Shown piece after piece: positions 35,785 through 43,479 of a stretch of 64,000 bases of DNA. Under the pieces are notes generated by a model that had not been told where the DNA came from, made no database searches, and saw only the letters and a list, made by a program, of their open reading frames with translations. The stretch spans positions 1 through 64,000 of the forward strand of contig CAZWLD010000006.1 in the NCBI GenBank assembly GCA_964634685.1, written 5' to 3'. The stretch's first letter is position 1. Every line of letters starts with the position of its first letter. Origin of the DNA: CAZWLD01 sp964634685. Lineage in GTDB: Bacteria; Bacillota_I; Bacilli_A; Acholeplasmatales; JAEDCM01. The position numbers were made by a program, and so were the translations under genes.

Positions 35785-36622
35785 AATTAAAACGACCTTT
35801 AAAGCTAAGCCGACAATATTAATCGTTTCTGCTTTATTTTTGTTTGTGATTGGCTTTTCTTTTTTAAAAATCTATCAAGCTACGGAATATGAGGTTAAGA
35901 GATTTGTTTTAGGCGAATATGTGGCTAAAACCTATGCCCCTTCCAATTTTGGATATTTCTATGAAACCTTATCAATGATTTTATTTATGGTTGTGCCTTT
36001 AGCCTTTGTATTTTCCTTTCAAAGGGGAAAAAGATTTCAGTATATGGAGGAAGGAAGAACTAGCAATTTGCGTCTAACCTTATCTAATTCCTTAAGCTTT
36101 TCTCTTCTCACATCAATTGTCTTTTTCCTTTTGTTTTTTGTTTCCTTAACATCCTTTTATCTTGTAATGGGCTTTGATATTGAGCCATTTGCTTATCGTC
36201 AGACCTTTATTGATACTGTTAATTCAACAGGATTATCTTATCCTGATTCAAGGTTTGCTTTATCAAATATCTTTTGGATGAATAATGGAAATTGGACATA
36301 TCTATATTATATAATTATCGGTTTATCAATGACCCTTTGTTTTTTCTTTGTGATATTTTTAGCTTCAACGATTGCTTACTTTATCAATAAAAAGTTTTCC
36401 TTTATGATCTATATTATCAGCTACTTTGTATTATTCTTTGTTACCTCTCTTGAGCTTGATATCAATTTAAATATTGTTAACTTGGGGGCAACTAATACCT
36501 TAGCGGGTCAATATCCTGAGGTGATGATATTTGTTCCTTTGATTTTTGGAGGAATTGCATTGGCAATATATGGTGGCTATTATTTAGTGAAGCGCTTTGT
36601 CTTAAAAACTAAATTAGCATAA
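35771..36622 (+). CDS. ABC transporter permease (second)
   Basis: 283 residues, six hydrophobic segments, with an extracytoplasmic loop of about 30 residues after the first helix (YEVKRFVLGEYVAKTYAPSNF-like). It matches the first permease in layout, with a similar MNNGNWTYLYY / MDHANYTYIWL segment. It overlaps the ATPase by 14 bases and ends the operon at a terminator. Confidence 0.75.
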   Translation: MIWNKIKTTFKAKPTILIVSALFLFVIGFSFLKIYQATEYEVKRFVLGEYVAKTYAPSNFGYFYETLSMILFMVVPLAFVFSFQRGKRFQYMEEGRTSNLRLTLSNSLSFSLLTSIVFFLLFFVSLTSFYLVMGFDIEPFAYRQTFIDTVNSTGLSYPDSRFALSNIFWMNNGNWTYLYYIIIGLSMTLCFFFVIFLASTIAYFINKKFSFMIYIISYFVLFFVTSLELDINLNIVNLGATNTLAGQYPEVMIFVPLIFGGIALAIYGGYYLVKRFVLKTKLA

Positions 36623-36628
36623 AAATGT

Positions 36629-36660
36629 GACCTTTATCAATAGTAAAGGTCTTATTTTTG
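36629..36660 (+). terminator. Terminator of the ABC operon
   Basis: GACCTTTA pairs with TAAAGGTC and is followed by TTATTTTT. A TATAAT for the next gene follows directly. Confidence 0.75.
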
Positions 36661-36689
36661 TGCTATAATACCTTTGTGGTGGTAAAGTT

Positions 36690-37709
36690 ATGAATTGTTA
36701 TGATTTTGAATTAACGGATTATGAAGAATATTTTTTGAATAAAAATGAAACGAAATTCCGAGCTAAGCAAATCTTTGATTGGCTTTATAAAAAAAATATT
36801 CAAGCCTTTGATGAAATAACTAATATGAAAAAATCGCTTTTAGAGGAAATCAAAAAAGATTTTTCATTTCCTTTATTTACGGTTCTTGAAAGGCATGATA
36901 GTCTTGATGGAACGATTAAGTTTTTGTTTAAGCTTCAGGATGGTAATTTAATTGAAACCGTTTTGATGAATCATGATTATGGAAAAAGTATTTGTGTTTC
37001 TAGTCAAATTGGCTGTAATATGGGCTGTACCTTTTGTGCAAGCGGCCTTTTAGGAAAGGTTCGTAATCTTACCGCTGGCGAAATGGTGTTGCAGGTTGTA
37101 TTGGTCGAAAGATTGATTGGTGAAAGAATTGGCCATGTTGTCGTGATGGGAATTGGTGAGCCTTTTGATAATTACGATAATGTTATGAAATTTTTACGAA
37201 TTATCAATTCGCCCTTTGGCCTAGAAATTGGCGCCCGTCATATTACGGTTTCCTCAAGCGGAATCGTCCCAAAAATCTTTGATTACGCCAATGAAGGATT
37301 ACAAACAAATTTGGCAATTAGTCTTCATGCGCCAAACGATGAAATAAGAGATAAAATGATGAAAATCAATAAGGCTTATCCAATTGCTCATTTGATGGAC
37401 GCAATTAGAAAATATATTGAAAAAACTGGGCGAAGAGTTACGATTGAATACATCCTAATCAAGGATGTTAATGATACAAAGGAATGCGCATACGAGCTAT
37501 CAAAGCTTCTTAAGGGGCTTAATGTTTATGTTAATCTTATTCCTTATAATGAGGTCCTAGAGAACCCTTATCGCAGAAGTGAAAAAAATGCGATGACTAC
37601 ATTCTATGATATTTTAAAGAAGAATAATATTAATACGACATTAAGACGCGAACAGGGACATGATATTAAGGCTGCCTGCGGACAATTGCGCGCAAAAAAA
37701 CTAGTATAA
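36690..37709 (+). CDS. rlmN: Dual-specificity 23S rRNA/tRNA methyltransferase RlmN
   Basis: 339-residue radical SAM methylase that makes m2A2503 in 23S rRNA and m2A37 in some tRNAs. The cluster motif is CNMGCTFCASG. An N-terminal helix-hairpin part (YFLNKNETKFRAKQIFDWLY) and GARHITVSSSGIVPKI, SLHAPND and the C-terminal REQGHDIKAACGQL (with the methyl-carrying Cys) are all present. It opens the conserved rlmN-rsgA-rpe-thiN neighbourhood, but a prpC phosphatase does not follow. Confidence 0.96.
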   Translation: MNCYDFELTDYEEYFLNKNETKFRAKQIFDWLYKKNIQAFDEITNMKKSLLEEIKKDFSFPLFTVLERHDSLDGTIKFLFKLQDGNLIETVLMNHDYGKSICVSSQIGCNMGCTFCASGLLGKVRNLTAGEMVLQVVLVERLIGERIGHVVVMGIGEPFDNYDNVMKFLRIINSPFGLEIGARHITVSSSGIVPKIFDYANEGLQTNLAISLHAPNDEIRDKMMKINKAYPIAHLMDAIRKYIEKTGRRVTIEYILIKDVNDTKECAYELSKLLKGLNVYVNLIPYNEVLENPYRRSEKNAMTTFYDILKKNNINTTLRREQGHDIKAACGQLRAKKLV

Positions 37710-37750
37710 AAAAATTGAAATTTCATAAACCTATTTAATAGGTGATTTTG

Positions 37751-38632
37751 ATGAAAAGATTGATGATATTCTTATTAACAATATCAATTGTTTTAGGTTT
37801 ATTATTAACAGGATTTTTTTTCGTTGGTCCCTTGATCAATCGAATTGGCAATGTTTATTTACCGGATGTTGTTGGATTAAGCGTTGATGAAGCGATTTTC
37901 AGATTGAATTCTCTTGATTTAGAGGTTGTGGTCGAGGAAGTTGTGGATGAAACGGCGGGAACAGTTATCAGGATGCGACCGACTGGTAATCAAGAGGTTA
38001 AGGAAAAAAGTGAGGTTATTCTTTATGTCGGTGTTGAAATTAACACAATGCCTAATATTGAAAATAAATATTATCAGGATATCATAGCGGAAGTAGATTT
38101 AGTAAAGGCTAAATATCAAAATGAAGTTATTGTGATCGATGAGGTTGACAATGATTTACCGATTGGCTATGTCAAAAAGCAAATCCCGGAGGCTGGCGCC
38201 ATTATATTTGAAGAAACAACGATTATTATTTATCGTGTTATCCATGATAATACTGTTGTTATTCCAAATATGATTGGTTGGAGCATTGATGATGTTAAAA
38301 GATTTCAAAATAATAATGATTTATTTTTTGAATATGTTTTTGATTACTCCTTTGATTTTACCGAAAATCAAGTGATTGCGCAGTCCGCAAAGCCTGGGCA
38401 GGAGATAATAAAAAACGGAAAAAATTATATTACGATTACCATCTCAAAGGGTCTTTTAGAGATTCCCGATTTTTCGGGAATGGATATTGAGGCTGCTTTA
38501 TTTATTGCGGATTATTTAGATATTGAAATGGAAGTCGTTTTTGTTAAAAGCAATGCTAGAGTTAATGAGATTATTATGCAGGAGGCCTATATATCAACGC
38601 AAAATAGAGTTTTGGTATATGTCTCTGGATAG
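37751..38632 (+). CDS. PASTA-domain membrane protein without a kinase domain
   Basis: 293 residues. One N-terminal transmembrane helix (about 4-25) is followed by three to four PASTA units, beginning with VYLPDVVGLSVDEAIFRLN, then EINTMPNIENKYYQDIIAEV, VVIPNMIGWSIDDVKRFQNN and LEIPDFSGMDIEAALFIADY. PASTA repeats bind muropeptide or lipid II in PrkC/PknB-type kinases. In most Firmicutes this place between rlmN and rsgA holds prpC and prkC; here only the extracellular half remains, with its own anchor. ATG 37751 has AGGTG six bases upstream. Confidence 0.85.
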   Translation: MKRLMIFLLTISIVLGLLLTGFFFVGPLINRIGNVYLPDVVGLSVDEAIFRLNSLDLEVVVEEVVDETAGTVIRMRPTGNQEVKEKSEVILYVGVEINTMPNIENKYYQDIIAEVDLVKAKYQNEVIVIDEVDNDLPIGYVKKQIPEAGAIIFEETTIIIYRVIHDNTVVIPNMIGWSIDDVKRFQNNNDLFFEYVFDYSFDFTENQVIAQSAKPGQEIIKNGKNYITITISKGLLEIPDFSGMDIEAALFIADYLDIEMEVVFVKSNARVNEIIMQEAYISTQNRVLVYVSG

Positions 38633-38640
38633 GAGAACGA

Positions 38641-39588
38641 ATGGAAGGAACAATTATTAAATTAGTCGGTGGACAATACACCGTATTGGATGCCAAAACA
38701 GGAGCGGAAATTATTTGTCAGGCTCGAGGAAAGCTTCGTCAAATGAAGCTTGAAAAAGGAAATTCCTTTTTAAAATCGAATACCGCCAGGACCAAGGTTG
38801 AGGCCAAATCGATTAAGCTTAGCCCGAAAGTAGGAGACCATGTTTCCTACGAAATTTTTGATGGGACAGGCTATATTATGGAGGTATTTGATCGCAAAAA
38901 TGAGTTAAATCGACCAGACATTGCCAACGTTGATCAGGCTTTATTATTATTTGCGGCCAAGGAACCGGAATTTAGCTTCATTCTGCTCGATCGCTTTTTA
39001 GCCTTGATTGAAAGAGAAGGCATCACCCCAATAATAATTGTTTCAAAAATTGATTTGTTAGATCAAAATGAGATGGCTGAATTAAAGGAAAAGCTTTGTT
39101 ATTATGAAAAATATTATCGAGTTTATTACACCTCAAGCAAAGAAAAAATCGGAATTAAAGAATTGAAGGAAATATTTAGTAAAAAAATAAGTGTTTTGAC
39201 GGGTCAAACTGGTGTTGGAAAATCATCGTTGATTAATTGCTTAATTCCTGATTTTGCATTAGAAACCCAAGAAATATCCCAAGCCTTAGGCCGCGGTAAG
39301 CATACAACAAGATGCACATCACTCTATCAATATATGGATGGAATGATTGCGGATACCCCGGGCTTTGGTTCCCTAGATTATGGTAATATGACCGTTAATG
39401 ATTTGGCATCCTGCTTTGTCGATTTTGATTCTTTGAAGGGTGGATGCAAATTCAAAGGCTGTTTACATATTAAAGAGCCAGGCTGTTGTGTTATTGATCT
39501 ATATCAGAAAAAAGAGATTTTAACTTCAAGATATGAAAACTATTTACGATTTGTTGATGAAATAAAATGCCGAAAGGTTCGCTATTAG
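38641..39588 (+). CDS. rsgA: Ribosome small subunit biogenesis GTPase RsgA
   Basis: 315-residue circularly permuted GTPase that assists late 30S maturation. An N-terminal OB fold is followed by the G motifs in permuted order: SKIDLL (G4), GQTGVGKSSLIN (G1) and DTPGF (G3), then a C-terminal zinc-binding CKFKGCLHIKEPGC. GTP hydrolysis releases it from the ribosome. It lies eight bases after the PASTA gene. Confidence 0.95.
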   Translation: MEGTIIKLVGGQYTVLDAKTGAEIICQARGKLRQMKLEKGNSFLKSNTARTKVEAKSIKLSPKVGDHVSYEIFDGTGYIMEVFDRKNELNRPDIANVDQALLLFAAKEPEFSFILLDRFLALIEREGITPIIIVSKIDLLDQNEMAELKEKLCYYEKYYRVYYTSSKEKIGIKELKEIFSKKISVLTGQTGVGKSSLINCLIPDFALETQEISQALGRGKHTTRCTSLYQYMDGMIADTPGFGSLDYGNMTVNDLASCFVDFDSLKGGCKFKGCLHIKEPGCCVIDLYQKKEILTSRYENYLRFVDEIKCRKVRY

Positions 39589-39597
39589 GAGGTTTAT

Positions 39598-40239
39598 ATG
39601 ATTGATGTTGCACCCTCAATTTTAAGTGCTGATTTTTCAAAACTAAAGGAAGATATCGATGATGTTAAGGATGACATCAGATATTTACATATTGATGTAA
39701 TGGATGGTCATTTTGTACCTAATATCACGATTGGTCCTTTAGTTATCAAATCCTTAAGAAAGCACTATGATTTAATTTTTGATACTCATTTGATGATTTC
39801 TAATCCCTTACAATATGTCGAAGAATTTTGTAAGTCAGGAAGTGATTATGTCACTGTTCATATCGAGGCAAATAATCCAATAGAGGCCATTGATAAAATT
39901 CATGAATGTGGAAAAAAGGCTGGTATTTCGATTAAGCCTAATACGAGTGTTGAGGCTATTAGGAATATTTTAGATAAGGTGGAAATGGTTCTCGTTATGA
40001 GCGTTGAGCCAGGCTTTGGTGGCCAAAAATTTATGCCTTCTGCTTTGCCTAAGCTTAAACAATTACAAGAATTGAAAAGGATTCATAATTATCGCTATAT
40101 CATTTCTGTTGATGGTGGAATAAATCAAGAAACAGCTAAATTAGTGATTGAAAGTGGCGCCGAGGTTTGCGTTGCCGGAAGCTATGTTTTTGGAAGCAAG
40201 GACCGTCATAAGGCGATAAAGTCAATATGCGAACAATAA
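39598..40239 (+). CDS. rpe: Ribulose-phosphate 3-epimerase
   Basis: 213-residue TIM-barrel enzyme of the pentose phosphate pathway that interconverts ribulose 5-phosphate and xylulose 5-phosphate. Seen: APSILSADFSKL, LHIDVMDGHFVPNITIGP, the central MSVEPGFGGQKFM loop and VDGGI. AGGAGG precedes the start. It overlaps thiN by 13 bases. Confidence 0.96.
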   Translation: MIDVAPSILSADFSKLKEDIDDVKDDIRYLHIDVMDGHFVPNITIGPLVIKSLRKHYDLIFDTHLMISNPLQYVEEFCKSGSDYVTVHIEANNPIEAIDKIHECGKKAGISIKPNTSVEAIRNILDKVEMVLVMSVEPGFGGQKFMPSALPKLKQLQELKRIHNYRYIISVDGGINQETAKLVIESGAEVCVAGSYVFGSKDRHKAIKSICEQ

Positions 40240-40811
40240 TTGTTCTTGATTTATGTTGTTTTGATTTTTTGAGCGATGATTATATTATTGGAGTTGAAAA
40301 GGGAGCTCTTCAATGCCTAGAGAAAAATATTAAAATGGATTTAGCCGTTGGCGATTTTGATTCGATTGATGATTATTCAATTCTTGAAGAAAAAACAAAG
40401 GTCATAAAGCTTCCCGAAGAAAAAGATGTGACGGACTTAGCTTATGCCATTTCTAAAGCCAAAGGAAAGATTTTTATCCTTGGTGGTATTCAAGGAAGAA
40501 GAATTGAACATTTTTATAGTAATATTTTATTGATGAAGAAAAACCCTTCAATTGAAATGATTGATCAATTTTCGCATATCTTTATTATTGACGAGGGTGA
40601 ATATTATTTTCCCTATGATGATTATAAATTTGTTTCCTTTTTTTCCTTGAGTAGGGAATCAATTATTACTTTAAAGGGCTTTAAATATGATTTAGAGAAA
40701 TATACTTTATTAGATGATGACAATTTATGTATTAGTAATGAGATATTTGATGGGTTAGTAAAAGTATATTCGGGTAGAGTATTAGTTATAAAAAGCAAAG
40801 ATGACGCATAA
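40227..40811 (+). CDS. thiN: Thiamine pyrophosphokinase
   Basis: 194 residues, slightly shorter than the family's usual 210-220. The nucleotide-binding segment VGDFDSIDD and LPEEKDVTDLAYAI (substrate Asp/Thr) and GGIQGRRIEHF are typical of ThiN. It makes thiamine diphosphate from thiamine and ATP. It sits between rpe and spoVM, as in Bacillus. Confidence 0.92.
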   Translation: MRTIIVLDLCCFDFLSDDYIIGVEKGALQCLEKNIKMDLAVGDFDSIDDYSILEEKTKVIKLPEEKDVTDLAYAISKAKGKIFILGGIQGRRIEHFYSNILLMKKNPSIEMIDQFSHIFIIDEGEYYFPYDDYKFVSFFSLSRESIITLKGFKYDLEKYTLLDDDNLCISNEIFDGLVKVYSGRVLVIKSKDDA

Positions 40812-40814
40812 AAT
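40807..40814 (+). promoter_or_regulatory. Candidate sigma-E -10 element of spoVM
   Basis: CATAAAAT matches a mother-cell sigma-E -10, with GTTATAA at 40785-40791 fifteen bases upstream as a possible -35. Transcription would then start just before the ribosome site, so the leader would be very short. Tentative. Confidence 0.35.
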
Positions 40815-40835
40815 TTCCTGAAGAGGTGATATTTT

Positions 40836-40934
40836 ATGCGTTTTTATGTTATTAAATTACCTAAATTTCTCTCAAAAATAGTCCAAGCGTTTTTAAATTT
40901 ATTTTCAAAGGATAAAATAAAAAGGCATACCTAA
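40836..40934 (+). CDS. spoVM: Stage V sporulation protein M
   Basis: 32-residue peptide with AAGAGGTGAT upstream. MRFYVIKLPKFLSKIVQAFL follows the Bacillus SpoVM pattern (MKFYTIKLPKFLGGIVRAML by recall), including the Pro that kinks the amphipathic helix. SpoVM marks the curved forespore membrane and anchors SpoIVA for coat and cortex assembly. The position between thiN and rpmB is also the Bacillus one. It has a slightly longer basic C-terminus than B. subtilis (26 residues), and its stop codon lies inside the terminator stem of rpmB. Confidence 0.92.
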   Translation: MRFYVIKLPKFLSKIVQAFLNLFSKDKIKRHT

Positions 40935-40943
40935 AGTATGCCT
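40923..40943 (-). terminator. Terminator of rpmB
   Basis: AGGCATAC pairs with GTATGCCT across loop CTAAA. Read on the minus strand it is followed by TTTATTTTATC. The spoVM stop codon lies in the loop. Confidence 0.75.
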
Positions 40944-40964
40944 AGTTATTATGTTAATCTGAAA

Positions 40965-41156
40965 TTAAGCTCTTTTTACTAATCCGCTCTTCTTTAATGC
41001 ACGTGCTGAAACCTTAACACGTTTTACATTTCCATCTTCATCAACAATTTTTACAGTTTGTAAGTTTGCTTTCCAAGTTCTTTTAGTTGCGTTTAAGGCA
41101 TGAGATCTTGAATTTCCAAAGACAGTTTTCTTTCCTGTGACATAACATTGTGCCAT
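40965..41156 (-). CDS. rpmB: 50S ribosomal protein L28
   Basis: 63-residue L28: AQCYVTGKKTVFGNSRSHALNATKR start and basic C-terminus ARALKKSGLVKRA. ATG 41156 has AAGGAGGTAAC upstream. It has one CxxC-less form (single Cys at residue 4), so it is the zinc-free type. It is opposite in direction to its neighbours, as in Bacillus. Confidence 0.97.
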   Translation of the reverse strand: MAQCYVTGKKTVFGNSRSHALNATKRTWKANLQTVKIVDEDGNVKRVKVSARALKKSGLVKRA

Positions 41157-41311
41157 TTCAGTTACCTCCTTCTTACTTAAAATAAGAATTATTTTCATAA
41201 TTAGCCTTATATAATTTAACATATCTTTTTCGAAAATGCAAGTCGTTTTTTTAAAATTGATACAAAAATATTGAAAATGGTTACTAGATAGCGCTTGAGA
41301 AAATATATAAG

Positions 41312-41340
41312 TTGCATTTTTATTTTAAGTGTGATATACT
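41312..41340 (+). promoter_or_regulatory. Promoter of fakA
   Basis: TTGCAT (41312-41317) and TATACT (41335-41340) are 17 bases apart, with GGGAGG before the fakA ATG. No asp23-like gene lies between rpmB and fakA, where one is usual in Bacillus. Confidence 0.7.
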
Positions 41341-41400
41341 AACATAGTAAATTTTCATATTCATTTTTAATGTAACAAGTAATTTTGGGAGGACTGTAAT

Positions 41401-43032
41401 ATGGCTATTACTAGAGTTAATGGTGCTCTATTAAGAAGAATGGTTATCAATGGTGCAATTAATTTGAAAAATAATTATCAAGAAATAGATCAACTTAATG
41501 TATTCCCTGTTCCCGATGGTGATACAGGTACAAATATGCAAATGACAATGATGTCAGGAGTAAAGGAAATCGATTCAATCGATGTCAAATCACTTAGCCT
41601 TCTAGGAAAAACCTTATCGCGTGGGCTGTTGATGGGAGCTCGTGGAAATTCCGGAGTAATTTTATCACAATTTTTCCGCGGTGTTTATTTAGCTATTAAA
41701 AATGTTACGACCGGTTCTATCACCTTAAAGGATTTTGCAGGTTGCTTAACATCTGGATATCAAACAGCCTATAAGGCGGTAATGGAGCCAGTTGAGGGAA
41801 CAATTCTTACGGTTGTTCGAGAATCAGCTGTCAAGCTTGAAAATGAAATTGAGAATATTAATGATTTAGAAACATTATTAACAGTATATTTAACTGAAGC
41901 AAGAGCATCCTTACAAAGAACACCAGAGCTTCTACCGGTTTTAAAGGAAGCTGGAGTAGTGGACAGTGGAGGAGCTGGCTTTATTAAGATTGTTGAAGGT
42001 ATGCTTATGGCTGTCCAAGGAAAGAAGCTAACCTTTAAACGTGAGGAAGAAACCCAAGAAGGAAAGAACTTCGAGGCTGCAGAAATAAAATACGGCTATT
42101 GTACAGAATTTATTATTGAGCTTAAGGATTCTGAAAAATTTGATGAAAATGAGCTTAAGGATATTTTATTAGGAATGGGTGATAGCTTAGTATTAGTTCA
42201 GGATGATAAATTATGTAAGGTTCATGTTCATACTAATCAACCAGGAGTTGTCTTAACTCATGCCTTAACCTATGGTGAATTAGTAACAACCAAAATTGAA
42301 AATATGCGTAAGCAACATACAGCTATCATTGAAAAATCACAAGAAAAGGTTGAAGAAAAAAAGGTTGAAAAGAAAAAATATGCTTTGCTTAGTGTTTGTT
42401 TTGGCGAAGGAATTAAGAAAGCCTTTAAGGATTTAGGAACTGATTATATCGTTGATGGTGGTCAAACAATGAATCCAGCAACGGAAGATTTTGTTAAGGC
42501 TATTCAAAATGCTAATGCCGAGAATGTAATTATCATTCCAAATAATTCAAATGTTATTTTAGCTGCTGAGCAGGCCGCATCATTAATTAAAGGCTGCAAT
42601 GTTAAGGTATTAAAAGCCAAAACAATTGCTCAAGGCTATGCCTCATTAATTGTTTTTGATTCAAATAATGATTTAGAAACAAACTATGAGGATATGACAG
42701 AAGCTATCGGTAATATGAAATCAGGAGAGGTCACATATGCCGTTAGGGATACCGAGATTAATGGTGTCAAGATTAAATCAGGTGATTTTATGGGAATTGC
42801 TCGTAGTGAAATTGTTTGTTCAGTGCCTTCTCGCTTTGAAGCGACAACAGGATTACTTGAAAAGCTAATTGATGAGGAAACCCAAATTGTTACCCTATTC
42901 TATGGAAATGATGTTTCAATTGATGAGGTTGAACAGGTTTCGGCCTTCATTAATCAATTGAGAAGTGATATTGAAATTGAAACTGTTGAGGGAAAACAAG
43001 ATATTTATTCATATATTATTGCAGTAGAGTAA
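41401..43032 (+). CDS. fakA: Fatty acid kinase ATP-binding subunit (DAK phosphatase-like)
   Basis: 543 residues of the YloV/FakA family. An N-terminal Dak2-type ATP domain with VPDGDTGTNM (about 38-47) and GARGNSG motifs is followed by a middle and a C-terminal DegV-partner domain (RSEIVCSVPSRFEATTGLLEKLID). With a FakB partner it phosphorylates exogenous fatty acids, which PlsX/PlsY then use; plsX lies 2.5 kb downstream. A Lys/Glu-rich linker lies at about 320-335. Confidence 0.92.
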   Translation: MAITRVNGALLRRMVINGAINLKNNYQEIDQLNVFPVPDGDTGTNMQMTMMSGVKEIDSIDVKSLSLLGKTLSRGLLMGARGNSGVILSQFFRGVYLAIKNVTTGSITLKDFAGCLTSGYQTAYKAVMEPVEGTILTVVRESAVKLENEIENINDLETLLTVYLTEARASLQRTPELLPVLKEAGVVDSGGAGFIKIVEGMLMAVQGKKLTFKREEETQEGKNFEAAEIKYGYCTEFIIELKDSEKFDENELKDILLGMGDSLVLVQDDKLCKVHVHTNQPGVVLTHALTYGELVTTKIENMRKQHTAIIEKSQEKVEEKKVEKKKYALLSVCFGEGIKKAFKDLGTDYIVDGGQTMNPATEDFVKAIQNANAENVIIIPNNSNVILAAEQAASLIKGCNVKVLKAKTIAQGYASLIVFDSNNDLETNYEDMTEAIGNMKSGEVTYAVRDTEINGVKIKSGDFMGIARSEIVCSVPSRFEATTGLLEKLIDEETQIVTLFYGNDVSIDEVEQVSAFINQLRSDIEIETVEGKQDIYSYIIAVE

Positions 43033-43041
43033 ACTAAATAA

Positions 43042-43067
43042 AAATCCGGAATTTTCCGGATTTTTTT
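43042..43067. terminator. Bidirectional terminator between fakA and hsp20
   Basis: AAATCCGGA pairs with TCCGGATTT across ATTT, with A and T runs at each side. Confidence 0.85.
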
Positions 43068-43080
43068 AATTTATGGTAAT

Positions 43081-43413
43081 TTATTCAATGGGGATGAAGA
43101 CACTATGATCAATTATTTCCTTTTTTGGTAAGGTGATCGTTAATAGACCTTCTTGATAGTGAGCAGTTGCCTTTTTGTCATTGATGTTAGCTAGGTAGAT
43201 ACTTCGGATGGTGTTAGCTTCATTATCATCGGAAACAATGATGTTTAGCGTATCATTTTTGTATTCAACGCTAATTCGTTCCTTTTTTACGCCTGGTAAT
43301 TCGGCATCGACTAGATAATCCTTATCATTTTCACTGATATTCACGCGAATTTTATTACCGAAAAAATCTCCAAAAAAGCGATCTATATCCTTAAGACCCT
43401 TTATTCCAAACAA
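43081..43413 (-). CDS. Small heat-shock protein, Hsp20 family
   Basis: 110 residues, an alpha-crystallin domain for most of its length: NKIRVNISENDKDYLVDAELPGVKKERISVEYKNDTLNI, then a conserved GLLTITLPKKE end. It holds unfolding proteins in the cytosol. The start is TTG 43413 with a strong AAGGAGGTG seven bases before it. It sits divergently from recG, an unusual place for this gene. Confidence 0.88.
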   Translation of the reverse strand: MFGIKGLKDIDRFFGDFFGNKIRVNISENDKDYLVDAELPGVKKERISVEYKNDTLNIIVSDDNEANTIRSIYLANINDKKATAHYQEGLLTITLPKKEIIDHSVFIPIE

Positions 43414-43479
43414 TGTAATTCACCTCCTTATAGTAAAATTTATTTATTTTTTGTATAATATTAGGTGAGGATGATTAGT

